NCBI GenBank assembly: GCA_002351535.1 | Contig: DEGR01000064.1 | Location: forward strand, 1-64,000 | Direction: 5' to 3' | Source of the DNA: Lachnospira sp. UBA2821 | Lineage (GTDB): Bacteria; Bacillota; Clostridia; Lachnospirales; Lachnospiraceae | Length of the DNA: 64,000 bases | Shown: one piece after another, positions 1 through 10,200 of the stretch | Numbering within the stretch: position 1 is the stretch's first letter | Layout: the number at the start of each line of letters is the position of its first letter | Made by a program: the position numbers and the translations under genes | Notes under the pieces: generated by a model | Seen by the model: the letters and a program-made list of their open reading frames with translations, nothing else | Databases searched by the model: none | What the model was told of the DNA's origin: nothing

Positions 1-451
1 TTGACCCCGGCATCATATTATTAAATATATAATTATTTCCCCCATCCACTCTTACAACCTTTTTCTGTGCTGAAACCTTTTTTGTAGGTTTATTTACAGA
101 TACCTTGCATTCGGCAAAAGCACTGTTATCCGTTTTACTTGTTACAGTTATTACCGCTGTTCCATTACCTACTGCTGTAACTACTCCACTCGAACTTACT
201 TTTGCAACATCTTTATTACTGCTCTTCCACTTAACTCCTTCATTACTTCCTGTAACCGTTGTTCTCAACTTTACACGTTGTGCCCCATTATCATTCTTGT
301 ACAAAATAAGTGTAGTCTTATTCAGCTTAATCTTAACATTACTCTGTGTCGCTGCCAATACATCCTGTGTACCAAAGCAGACTGTTGAACCTGTAATTGC
401 TGTTACCGCAATTGCTGTTGCCATAATAATTGATAAAACTTTTTTCCTCAT
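1..451 (-). CDS. Secreted Big_2 (bacterial Ig-like) domain protein, C-terminus outside window
   Basis: The frame is open from an ATG at 451 to the left edge, about 150 codons, so the gene is 3'-truncated by the window. A GAGGAG ribosome site lies about 8 bases before the ATG. Residues 1-30 form a signal peptide: a charged MRKK start, a hydrophobic Ala/Ile/Thr core and a small-residue cleavage region. Residues about 35-120 are a Big_2 immunoglobulin-like fold with the typical WKSSN, VAKVSSSG and GTAVITVTS pattern, often found in surface adhesins. The gene has its own promoter-like sequence and follows the amylase gene. The function of the missing part is unknown; it could be an adhesin, a cell-wall enzyme or a polysaccharide-binding protein. 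Confidence 0.8.
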   Translation of the reverse strand, partial: MRKKVLSIIMATAIAVTAITGSTVCFGTQDVLAATQSNVKIKLNKTTLILYKNDNGAQRVKLRTTVTGSNEGVKWKSSNKDVAKVSSSGVVTAVGNGTAVITVTSKTDNSAFAECKVSVNKPTKKVSAQKKVVRVDGGNNYIFNNMMPGS

Positions 452-482
452 ACCTAAATCTCCTCAAATCCTATTGAGAAAT

Positions 483-491
483 ATTATACCA
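483..491 (-). promoter_or_regulatory. Extended -10 promoter element for the Big_2 gene
   Basis: On the minus strand this reads TGGTATAAT, a perfect -10 box with a TGn extension, about 30 bases upstream of the start codon at 451. No good -35 box is visible at 17 bases. Assignment is by motif only. Confidence 0.45.
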
Positions 492-558
492 CACATTTTT
501 CTTATATTCTTACATTATGCACGAAATGCCCTAAAAACAGCACGAATTTTCCAACCCA

Positions 559-2769
559 CTATTTGATTACTGTTCCATATGCTTCTACATCAACATTTTC
601 TCCTGAAATATTTACACTTACAGCTTTGTCTGAGAGATTATGGATAACCGTCACCTTCTCATTTTCATAGCTTCTTGTATATGCCATAACTGCATCATTA
701 TCTGTTGCAATGGCTTTATATTCTCCATACATAAGTGCCTTTGAAGACTTTCTCTTCCTGATGAGATTCTTATAGAATACATACATCGAAGTATCATCTG
801 TCCTCTGCTCTTCATATGATGCAGTATCAGTGTTGTTCTCATCTTCTTCCCATGATGTATTGTACTTATTATCCTTTCCCCATAAGAATGGAGTTCTCTT
901 ATCCTCATCCATACCGGAACCTTTCATTCCAAGTTCTTCTCCATAATACATATACGGATTACCCGGAAGTGTCATATATATGCTGGCAACAAGTTGTGCT
1001 TTTTCTTTATTACCTTCCATTGTAGACATAATTCTGTTCTGGTCATGATTGCTTCCAAATATTCCGTCTATATATTTAGTGTCGACATCACTGTAAGCCT
1101 TAAGTATATTCTCAAGTCTGTCTGAAAGTGTAGTTCCATTCTCAAGAACTGCTCTGCCATCCTTCACAGACTGAATCATATTCTGCTCAAATGCAAAGTT
1201 GAACTTAGTATCAAAAGGTTGTGCATATCTTTCAAGTACTTCATCATTCTGCCATGCCTCACCGACAAGATATACCGACGAATTAATACCCTCGCAGTAA
1301 CGTGCAAATTCATTCCACCACTGTATGTTTGCATCTTCTCTCTGCTTATCGCTCATACTTCTGAACTCGTAATCACCATAGATATGCATTGCTGCATCAA
1401 GTCTGAATCCGTCTACTCCCAGATTGAGCCATTTAGAAGCTGCTGATTTTATCTCTTTTCTAACCTTTGGATTATTATAATTAAGGTCAGGCATCATTCC
1501 ATAAAATGCCGAATAATAATAGTAGTCTCCTGCATTTACCCACACATTTGACCCCCATGGTGACATGTCATCCACATTATACTGTGTCGTATCATATTTG
1601 CTTACGAACCTGTAATAATCCCTATAAGGACTGTTGACATTGTTAAGTGCATCCTTAAACCAGTAATGTTCAGATGATGTATGATTAATAACGAAGTCCA
1701 TAATAACTTTAATCCCATGCTCATGTGCAGCATTAATCATATCGATAAAGTCCTGCTCTGAACCATATTCCCAGTTAACTGAAGTGTAATCGGTAACGTC
1801 ATATCCATGATATGAATTGGATGCTGTTATAGGCATAAGCCATATACCATCTATTCCAAGCTCCTTAAGATAATCCATCTTCTCTGTAATTCCTCTGAAA
1901 TCACCGATTCCATCACCGTTTGAATCAGCAAATGACCTTACAAATATTTCATAATATACGCCCTGTTTTTCTTCCATATTTTTCTTATCTCTGTTAACAT
2001 TCTTAAATGTTGCAGTATTATATTTTCCCCATATGGAAACCACAGCCTTTGACATATTTCCATAACATTTTCTACCATCAGATAATATATAAGGCTTAAC
2101 CTCGTAGTAGTATTTTCTGCCTGATTTAAGTCCGGTATCTGTATATGAAGTATCCTCTGCCACACTTGCAACTTTCTTAAATGCCTTATCTGCTGATTCA
2201 CTTCTGTACACTTCATATCCGTTACATTTAGCCTTGTTCCATGTAAGTTTCGTCTCGTCACTCTTAAGACGTTCTGTATACACTTTTCCCATAGACAGCC
2301 CTGCAACATTAAAGTTCACATCATTGTATATTGCATATCTGTATGCAGCACTTCCCACCTTTGCCTGAATGGTAAATGCTTTAATCTTTTTTCTGTTACT
2401 TCTGTATCCAAGTGCATATGCATTAATTCTTTTAACACTGTCAGGTATTATAACCATAGTTACATTCTTATTAGCTGCAAATGCCTTAACGCCTATGCTT
2501 GTAACTTTCTTTCCGGCAATTTTATTCGGAATGACTACTTTCTCATCTCCTCCCCTGTATCCTGTAATCTGAACTTCCTTACCATTATTAACTGTCTTAT
2601 ATACTATGTCTTTATATACCTGCTTTTTGCCCGTTGCAGCCTGCACATCCTGTGCAGAACTGATAAATATCGTTAATACCAGTAATACCGTCACACATAT
2701 CGCATATATGTGGCAGGACTTATTATTCTGTCCGTATTTTCCGTAAGTATAATGTTTTCCGTATTCCAT
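559..2769 (-). CDS. Secreted GH13 alpha-amylase-type glycosidase with leucine-rich and fibronectin-like N-terminal modules
   Basis: This 736-residue protein probably hydrolyses alpha-1,4-glucans outside the cell. Residues 1-44 hold a long signal peptide or signal anchor. Residues about 55-155 resemble a BspA-type LRR_5 module (IPNKIAGKKVTSIG, VIIPDSVKRI). Residues about 160-245 look like a fibronectin type III domain. The GH13 barrel starts near residue 271. Its conserved regions are visible: DFVINH (358-363), GFRLDAA with nucleophile Asp458, VGEAW with acid/base Glu504, and NHDQ with transition-state Asp576. A C-terminal beta domain follows. AGGAGG lies about 7 bases before the ATG. The gene is 20 bases downstream of the BspA-like gene, so the two are probably co-transcribed. 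No LPXTG motif or SLH domain is seen. Exact substrate specificity is not readable. Confidence 0.88.
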   Translation of the reverse strand: MEYGKHYTYGKYGQNNKSCHIYAICVTVLLVLTIFISSAQDVQAATGKKQVYKDIVYKTVNNGKEVQITGYRGGDEKVVIPNKIAGKKVTSIGVKAFAANKNVTMVIIPDSVKRINAYALGYRSNRKKIKAFTIQAKVGSAAYRYAIYNDVNFNVAGLSMGKVYTERLKSDETKLTWNKAKCNGYEVYRSESADKAFKKVASVAEDTSYTDTGLKSGRKYYYEVKPYILSDGRKCYGNMSKAVVSIWGKYNTATFKNVNRDKKNMEEKQGVYYEIFVRSFADSNGDGIGDFRGITEKMDYLKELGIDGIWLMPITASNSYHGYDVTDYTSVNWEYGSEQDFIDMINAAHEHGIKVIMDFVINHTSSEHYWFKDALNNVNSPYRDYYRFVSKYDTTQYNVDDMSPWGSNVWVNAGDYYYYSAFYGMMPDLNYNNPKVRKEIKSAASKWLNLGVDGFRLDAAMHIYGDYEFRSMSDKQREDANIQWWNEFARYCEGINSSVYLVGEAWQNDEVLERYAQPFDTKFNFAFEQNMIQSVKDGRAVLENGTTLSDRLENILKAYSDVDTKYIDGIFGSNHDQNRIMSTMEGNKEKAQLVASIYMTLPGNPYMYYGEELGMKGSGMDEDKRTPFLWGKDNKYNTSWEEDENNTDTASYEEQRTDDTSMYVFYKNLIRKRKSSKALMYGEYKAIATDNDAVMAYTRSYENEKVTVIHNLSDKAVSVNISGENVDVEAYGTVIK

Positions 2770-2789
2770 ATATTCCTCCTATCCGCAGA

Positions 2790-4721
2790 TTATATTATCT
2801 TTACTGTAATAGTCTTAACTGCTCCACCACACTTAAACTTAAGTTTAACTGTTCCTTTTTTTCTTGCTTTCACTTTAAGCATACTGCTGCCGCTATTTTT
2901 ACCTACGCTGACATTAACAAGCTTTTTGCCGGCAGAAGAGCAACTGACAGACACCGGAGCTTTATAAGGATTAGTATAGATAGGATAATACACAGTCTTA
3001 CCCTTCTTCATCTTAATAACATTAATGCTTTCGGAACCGTCAACTATCTTTATATCAGGGTTCTTAACCGTAATCTTTACTTTAGCTGTCTTTCCGGCAA
3101 CACTTGCAGTAATCACTGCTGTTCCCTTTTTAATTGCGGTAACTTTTCCATTATTTACCTTAGCAACATTTGTATTAGAGCTCTTCCATCTGACTGTGCC
3201 CTCTATTTTATTTAAAGTTGCTTTTATGATACATTTGTTCTGAATTTTCCCTGTATAAATAACAGCCTCTTTTACATTAAGTTCTATAGGACTTTTCTGC
3301 TTTTCAAGTGTAATATTAACACAGTTCTTATCAAGGTCACCTGCCATAATAATGTCATATACATATTTATTTTTTACAAGAATGTTCACTTTGTTGTCCC
3401 CATAATCATAATCGCTTACAAAGCTATATCCTATATGTTCCATATCATCACTTTCAATATATACATCTTTGAGTGTATCTATACCATAAAAGCACATGTC
3501 ACCTATATATTTAACATTCTTCGGAATAGTTACTTCTTTCAATATGTAACAGAAGAAAAATGCCATTTCATCTATCTTTTCCAGACTCTGCGGTAATACG
3601 ACTTTCTGTATCATTGCCCCGAAAAACACCTCATCACCTATTTCCTTAATTCCCTCAGGAATAACCAGTTCTGACTGATGTCTTCTATTGTAATCACTAA
3701 AAATTATCTTCTCTTCACTATTATCTATCAAAAAGCCATCCTGCACTCTATACCTATCGCTTCCATTAGGAAAATTTATTTCAAACTGTGAATTAGCAGG
3801 AAATGTTTTTACAGCTATACTTTCAACTGTCGATGGCAGATTAATGCTCTTAACATTCTCACATCTGTAAAAAGTATTATAACCTAATTCCGTAACTCCC
3901 TCAGGAATATTATAATTCTCTGCTATGTTATACGAAAATGCACCACCATATATCTCACATAATGTATCTGCGAATTTAAATTCTCCCTGATACATCGGAG
4001 GACAATAATATAGAGTTTTTAAATCTTTATCATATACCATTCCCTCATATGATGTACAGTTCGAATTATCAGTGGAGACCTCTATCTTCTGTACTTTAGA
4101 CCCATTGAACTGTTCTTTAATACAACCGTACTCTTCATCCTCCCCTATAAAATATGCAATATATGTAGAAGGCAGATACACTTCTGTTATATTGCTATAT
4201 TGAAAATTACCCCTGATAACTCCCTCAGGCACAGTAAACTTTCCTGTTCTTGCAGGTGGCATCTGTAAAAGTGCATCCTTTGTCTTATTATAAAGCACTC
4301 CATCCTGTTCAGCATAATTCACATTATCACTGCTTACATAGAAATTATTAAGTTTCTCAAACTTTGACATTGTATTACTGTCATCCATTGATGTGAAATC
4401 AGCCATTCCTGAAGGCAATGTAATAGATTCTATATCCATGTTGTAATTTTCCTCTATGTCCATATCATACATTAATGAATAAACAATATATCCGCCTAAC
4501 TTTTCGGGTATAACCATATCAACTGATGTGCCGTGATATCCGGTTACCTTTGCCACATCGTACGTTTTATACTCTCCCGTATCTTCATCATAATCCCCCT
4601 CTGTATCAATCACATAATCAAAATCTCCCTCTGTATCTGCTTTCGCGATGTCCGGTTTCACAAACAGGCACATCCCCAAAACAAGCATGCATGCCCCTGT
4701 AAATAATCTTTTTCTTTTCAT
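2790..4721 (-). CDS. BspA-like leucine-rich repeat surface protein with Big_2 domain
   Basis: A 643-residue secreted protein. I chose the ATG at 4721 because AAGGAGG sits 4 bases upstream; the in-frame start at 4739 lies before that site. Residues 1-29 are a signal peptide. Residues about 35-455 carry irregular LRR_5/BspA repeats such as IPEGIKEIGDEVFFG and IPKNVKYIGDMCFYG. Residues about 480-555 form a Big_2 domain (VRWKSSNTNVAKVNNGK, GTAVITAS). The Lys-rich all-beta tail (560-643) has no recognisable anchor. BspA-like proteins commonly bind host or microbial surface ligands, but the ligand here cannot be inferred. It is the first gene of a likely pair with the amylase. Confidence 0.82.
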   Translation of the reverse strand: MKRKRLFTGACMLVLGMCLFVKPDIAKADTEGDFDYVIDTEGDYDEDTGEYKTYDVAKVTGYHGTSVDMVIPEKLGGYIVYSLMYDMDIEENYNMDIESITLPSGMADFTSMDDSNTMSKFEKLNNFYVSSDNVNYAEQDGVLYNKTKDALLQMPPARTGKFTVPEGVIRGNFQYSNITEVYLPSTYIAYFIGEDEEYGCIKEQFNGSKVQKIEVSTDNSNCTSYEGMVYDKDLKTLYYCPPMYQGEFKFADTLCEIYGGAFSYNIAENYNIPEGVTELGYNTFYRCENVKSINLPSTVESIAVKTFPANSQFEINFPNGSDRYRVQDGFLIDNSEEKIIFSDYNRRHQSELVIPEGIKEIGDEVFFGAMIQKVVLPQSLEKIDEMAFFFCYILKEVTIPKNVKYIGDMCFYGIDTLKDVYIESDDMEHIGYSFVSDYDYGDNKVNILVKNKYVYDIIMAGDLDKNCVNITLEKQKSPIELNVKEAVIYTGKIQNKCIIKATLNKIEGTVRWKSSNTNVAKVNNGKVTAIKKGTAVITASVAGKTAKVKITVKNPDIKIVDGSESINVIKMKKGKTVYYPIYTNPYKAPVSVSCSSAGKKLVNVSVGKNSGSSMLKVKARKKGTVKLKFKCGGAVKTITVKII

Positions 4722-4822
4722 AATACCTCCTTCTGACAATCTACATTACCTTATTCTCTTCCATGCTTTAAAAAAACATCAATTCATTGTAACATATAAT
4801 TCGACAAAAAAATCGTAATTGT

Positions 4823-4869
4823 AAAAAATAACCTATAAATTGTAAAAAATTACAGTTTTATAGGTTATT
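4823..4869 (-). terminator. Rho-independent terminator closing the surface-assembly operon
   Basis: A perfect 13-bp inverted repeat (4827-4839 with 4857-4869, AATAACCTATAAA/TTTATAGGTTATT) encloses a 17-nt loop. On the minus strand it is followed by a run of six T. The distal arm overlaps the stop codon of the arginase-family gene, and no further same-strand gene follows for over 100 bases. Confidence 0.8.
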
Positions 4870-5658
4870 TATGTAATGATTCAAATATTCAAATAATTCT
4901 TTATTAGTTTCTTCATTGATTTCCTCTGCCTCAATATACTCCGGAAATGGTATACCAGGCTGACATTCACCACATATGTCAATACCAAGAATTCTTCTAT
5001 TTTGCAGGAAATGCAATAGTAATTCTTCTAACATGGTAAGTGACATTTTTCCCTGACTCCAATTGGTCTCTGAATATTTTCTGTCAAGTATATCCTTATC
5101 TATGGAGATGTAAACAGGAAGGTCTGTCTTTATCTTTGATATATTATCCTTATCCCCTCCTGATTCGATTTCTTCCGCTGAAAATGTAAGAAGCTTTTCT
5201 TTTATATATGTGCCGTTTAACTCATCCGCTTTGTCAGAATATATCTGTTTTATGTCTTTCTGCTCCGGTCCGATTAATACGAGCTGCTGCAAATATGGAT
5301 TTGTATTTAATACTTTTCCTGCCCAGTCACCGCAACTCATAATATCCTCTATCATTGGCTTTTGCATATCCGTATGATGGTCAAACACAACAAGCATAAA
5401 ATCTTCGCAAATCTGACTTACCATGATTGCTGTAATATAATGATAATTACCTGAGTCCAGAAAATGTATCCCATGAATCCCATATGGTTCAATTTTCTCC
5501 ATGATTTTCTCTTCTGCACATTCAGAACAATATAAATCGCATCCCTCAATCTGCGAACAGTCCAGCCAATGCACGTTATCATTAACCAGTGCATTTTCCG
5601 GTATGTTTTCATCACAATATACATGCGAAAAATCTAAAATAAGATGATTTTCCTTCAT
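4858..5658 (-). CDS. Arginase/ureohydrolase-superfamily protein
   Basis: This 266-residue protein shows metal-site motifs of the arginase-agmatinase-formiminoglutamase fold. FDHHTDMQ (about 92-99) matches the DAHxD box. ISIDKDILD (184-192) matches SxDxDxxDP, although Pro is missing. GIDICGECQPG (225-235) matches the late acidic box. The usual GGDHS box is replaced by LDSGNYHY (67-74), so substrate and even activity are uncertain. A GGAGG site lies inside the end of the upstream EAL gene, only 6 bases away. It is the last gene of the 13-gene operon and ends in the terminator hairpin. What a ureohydrolase would do there is unclear; polyamine or arginine control of the matrix is only a guess. 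Confidence 0.65.
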   Translation of the reverse strand: MKENHLILDFSHVYCDENIPENALVNDNVHWLDCSQIEGCDLYCSECAEEKIMEKIEPYGIHGIHFLDSGNYHYITAIMVSQICEDFMLVVFDHHTDMQKPMIEDIMSCGDWAGKVLNTNPYLQQLVLIGPEQKDIKQIYSDKADELNGTYIKEKLLTFSAEEIESGGDKDNISKIKTDLPVYISIDKDILDRKYSETNWSQGKMSLTMLEELLLHFLQNRRILGIDICGECQPGIPFPEYIEAEEINEETNKELFEYLNHYINNL

Positions 5659-5664
5659 TGTTAT

Positions 5665-7203
5665 CTATGCCTCCTGCGCCATCAGATACTGTCTTACAAG
5701 TTCAAGGTCTTTCTCATAATCTTCAAACGTAGGGTAATACTCGTCCGGCCTGTACATTTCATTGAGTTTTGACTTGTTCATTCCATCGAATGTTCTCAAA
5801 TCAACAGGTTTTGAGAAATAATATCCCTGACCTATGTCACAGCCAATCTCTAATAACATCGATGCCTGTTCTTTTGTCTCTATTCCTTCTGTTATTATTG
5901 TAAAGTCCAGCTCTTTGGCCATTGCAACAAGGTATCTTAATATAGTAAGTCCCTCATCACTTCCTGAGTTTTTTGCTAAGAATGAGCGGTCAAGTTTTAT
6001 TCTGTCTATTGGTAAGTCTTTTAACAGATTCAGTGATGAATTAAGACTTCCAAAGTTATCTATACATAATATAAATTCCTCATCATGCAGACGATTTATA
6101 ATCTCTTTTGTAGTGTCACTTACATTAGCAAGTCCTTTCTCAGGTATTTCAAGTACTATCATATCTTTAGGTATAAGATATTTCTCTCTTATATCTACAA
6201 GAAAATCAACAAACTTCGCATTGGTGAGATGTGATGGAGAGATATTCATTGTAATTGGAGTAGGTTCTATCTTGTTGTCTATCCAACGTCTTACTGTTTT
6301 CATACACTCTTCCCACATATAGTAGTCAAGTTTCTGAATTAATGACGTGCTCTCGAACAATGGAAGAAATGCAAATGGTGAAAGCATTCCTTTGCCGGGA
6401 TAATCCCATCTTACAAGTGCTTCTGCACTTATAATTCTATATGAGTGCAAATCATACATTGGCTGTAAAAATACTACAAATTTGTTGTCATCAAGAGCCT
6501 TTTCCATCTCCTCACTCATTTTCTTATTATCTTCAAACTTATCATTAAGCTCATTAGTAAAAAATTTATAACATATATCATCTGATTCCTTTACAAATCT
6601 CTGCGCGAGCTGTGCATAATTAATCATGTCCATTATATTTTGATTTTTATCCTGAACTTTGTATATTCCGAATGTTGTTCTTATTCTGACATTATCATCA
6701 TGATTAATGAGAATATCATGAATCTTATTTATCATGTTAATAATATATTCATCATCTTTATCAACATATAATATACAGAACAGATTTGAATATATCTGTG
6801 CATATATCTGATTTCTCACTGTTTTTTTCAATGTCTGGGCGGTAAAGTATACTACTTTATCGCCCTGTGTAGGACCAAATAGCTGATTAATTTTACCGAT
6901 ATTGCTTATATTAAATGCTACCAATGTAAAAGATGGAACATGGTCATACTCCTGTTTCAGGTGCTGTTCACCTTTCTCAATAAAATAGTCTATATTCCAT
7001 ATATTTGTCGTTGCATTAAGATATGCTATCGTTTTTAATTCTTCTATCTGCTTTTCGGAGTCCTCTACCTGTTTATCATATTTCTTTTCTAAATCATTCA
7101 GTGCTTTCGTCTGATAGTCATAATATGCCTTCATCAGATTATATTTTTTAACAATAACTACTATGCATATTATTAATGCTACAATTATTATAAATGCTTT
7201 CAC
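5665..7203 (-). CDS. Membrane-anchored degenerate GGDEF plus EAL cyclic-di-GMP phosphodiesterase
   Basis: A 512-residue protein. Residues 3-18 are a transmembrane helix and 25-57 a coiled coil. Residues about 60-215 are a GGDEF-like domain with no recognisable GGDEF signature, so it is probably inactive as a cyclase. Residues about 225-470 are an EAL domain. It keeps EALVRW (Glu261), Asn320, Glu352, Asp382, Lys403, EGIE (Glu439) and GQGYYFSKP (Gln459). The usual DDFG is DNFG, so the second metal-binding Asp is Asn383, which may weaken catalysis. It follows the giant surface-protein gene by 17 bases and precedes the arginase-like gene by 6. That position suggests local cyclic-di-GMP turnover linked to matrix production. 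Confidence 0.85.
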   Translation of the reverse strand: MKAFIIIVALIICIVVIVKKYNLMKAYYDYQTKALNDLEKKYDKQVEDSEKQIEELKTIAYLNATTNIWNIDYFIEKGEQHLKQEYDHVPSFTLVAFNISNIGKINQLFGPTQGDKVVYFTAQTLKKTVRNQIYAQIYSNLFCILYVDKDDEYIINMINKIHDILINHDDNVRIRTTFGIYKVQDKNQNIMDMINYAQLAQRFVKESDDICYKFFTNELNDKFEDNKKMSEEMEKALDDNKFVVFLQPMYDLHSYRIISAEALVRWDYPGKGMLSPFAFLPLFESTSLIQKLDYYMWEECMKTVRRWIDNKIEPTPITMNISPSHLTNAKFVDFLVDIREKYLIPKDMIVLEIPEKGLANVSDTTKEIINRLHDEEFILCIDNFGSLNSSLNLLKDLPIDRIKLDRSFLAKNSGSDEGLTILRYLVAMAKELDFTIITEGIETKEQASMLLEIGCDIGQGYYFSKPVDLRTFDGMNKSKLNEMYRPDEYYPTFEDYEKDLELVRQYLMAQEA

Positions 7204-7220
7204 AAGTATCCTCCTTTCTC

Positions 7221-10200
7221 CTACATATCTGTTTTAAGTTTAGCCACCGTAAATATAAAATAATCAAATAATGTCTGCGTCTGGTCAGTAGCCGGCATTA
7301 CAGTTCCTTTTTCGTATGGAACATAAGATACCGTAATCATATAATTGGTCAAATCTTCATTATTAATGCTGCCCGAATCAATATGTAATCTCATTTTCCA
7401 GTCAGTAACGTATTTTTCACCTGCTGTACCATTTAATATTTCCTCTTTTGTAAAATGCTTTGAAGTAACTATTACAGACTGTTCCTCGTTGTCATTTACT
7501 ATAATTTTCTTTGAATCAAGTTTATTATCATCTTCATCATACAATGAAAATGGTGAATCCTTCCAGTCAACCAGCCTGTAACATGTATCTCCGTATCTTT
7601 TCTTAATACTTCCTATATTTTCATTATATCCGGACGGCAATGTAGTTCCATCATTATTATCTGATGCTGTCTTCTTATATATCCTGTATGTCACCATATA
7701 CTCATTTGCTGCACATTCATCCGCATCCGCAGTCTGGTCTATCCTGTTCTTATGAATTAAATCACTGAAATCAAATCTGTTTTCAAATGGTATATAATAT
7801 GATTTCTTTGAACTATTATACAGATTAACACCAAGGTCTGTCAGTTCATCCGGTGCTACTGCCACCGCAAGTTCTTTGATACTCTCCGCTGACACATTTC
7901 CTGTATATTGTCTCTTTGTACTGCCATAAGCTTTTGTATTTCCTTCATTAGGATAATCAGGACTGTCTGAACGGTAAAGTTTTAACATAACTTTATAATT
8001 ATTTCCACTATATTCATCTATATCTGCTGATGAAAAATCAAGTGACATATGTATCTGATTAGAAATATCAATGTACTGAGGATTAAGTGTCGTAACTGCT
8101 AATTCCTGTGCTATCCATTTACCTGACACTTTGTCAAATCCACTATAATAATAATATTTTCCATCATCGTCCACATATATCCATTCCCAGTCGGGATTTG
8201 TATCATTCTCATTTATATTATAATAATAGCAGGTATCACTTATATTCTGGCTTACATTATCCATAGGGAACTGTTTGTCCATATCTTTATAAGCATATAC
8301 AACAAGGTTATTTTTAAGTAACCGGTTTGCGCCTCCGTTAACACTTATATTTGTACCTGCAGGCCACGCCACTACATTATTATTCTCATCAACAAGTGTA
8401 GCCGCCACTTCAAGATATTTGTTAGTGTTAGAACTGTCTATTGTATTTCCTACATTTTTTTCATTCCAGTACGGACTTCCGAATTCTTTTAATGCTATTT
8501 CTACATTGGCATCTATATTGACTTTTCCATCTGTACTTATAATACCGGATATATAAGTCTTACCATCTGTGCCTGTTCCGTCATCATTAATACCACCAAA
8601 CTGTATCATTGGACCCGGCACATATGTTACATCAATAGCTGTATCACCATTCTTGTTCTTATTAAAGAACTCATCTACAGCTTTGCCGGATGTATCTTCT
8701 GCATACATTCCCATCTTCAATTGTACAACTGCTGTATTAGCATTTTCCGGTGGTTCAACCACAATAAAGAATCTCTCAACACCTATTCCATTTTTATTAT
8801 CCACATCTGTATAAGTAACATTTCCACTATAATATGTATCCTCATTCTTGTATCCTATGGATTTATATGAATTTGATGCCATTTTTCCTGAGATATCATC
8901 ACCTATATTTCTTGTCTGATATGAATTGCCATCTTTATCTTTAAAATCAGTGAACATAATCTCATTATGCAGCTCATCACCCGTTGATACATAGTAATAT
9001 GATTCTCCCGTATAATAGTCTACCAGAGTAAATTTTGTTCCCTCTGACATAACTGACACCGTAGAACCATTAGTATCAAATATAATACTCTTGTTAACTT
9101 TATCTGATTTGAATGAGTTCTTAAGCCTGATTGCATCATATACAAATTCTGTATAAATAGTATACACACTGTCGTGTGATATAGTTACATCATTCTTGTA
9201 TCCTTCTTTCTGTGCTCTTGTAAGAGAATACTCTTCATCTGAAAGAATTCTTATATAACTGTCAAGAGTAACCTTTTCTTTTACAAATACAGGAATATAT
9301 AATACTTCTGTCTTCGCCCTGTCATCCGTTACTCCTTTACTCGTATATGTATATTTTAAAAGTGTAATTGTATATAGTGTATCTGCATTATCTTTAATTA
9401 CTTCATCATGTATTGATGTCGCAACTAAAAGTCTGTTAGAATCGGAAACCTGTATGCTTGTCTTCTGATGTCCCGCAAATCTGCTGTCATCTGCCGTAAT
9501 AGCTTTAATATTTCCGACAGCATCTATATACGCATTTTCTACACTTATATTCCAGAAATTATTAACTTCTTTGCATCCTGCTGCATTCAATTCCTTAATA
9601 TCTGACGGTGACATCATTCCACCACCATTAGTAAGAACCGCTGCTGCATAATCTCCTACGGTCTGTGGGTCCAGACAACCATCAAGAACCAGAACCGGAA
9701 CACCATTTAATATATTGGCATCCGTACCATCTTCATTCTTCACATCATAAGTAAGTTTATAATAACTGTTTTCGCCTGTACATATAGAATATTTACTTGT
9801 CTCGTCATTATAAGGCATATACATATTAAGTCTCTTCGCCATAATATAATTGTAGTTCTTCTGTTTTATGTCAGTCACACCATCATTAAGCTGCTGATAA
9901 CCCTCTATGTCTGACTTAAAGTTACCAAATGGATATTTATTTTTATCAGTCACAAGAAGATTTCCTTCTATTGATGTTGGTTTTCTTGTTGTATCTGATA
10001 CTGATATATCTGAATATGCTCCTGACACATTGTCCATGTATATTATATGGACATATTTTCTATATAAATACGGCTCTCCGAGCTGATATGTTGTACTGCT
10101 CTGGTCTGTTGTTCCGGTATAGGTATAGGCATTTACACCTACATCTATGACCGGTATAGAACCCACCTTATCCTTATCTACCGTAACTGAAGGCGATAAT

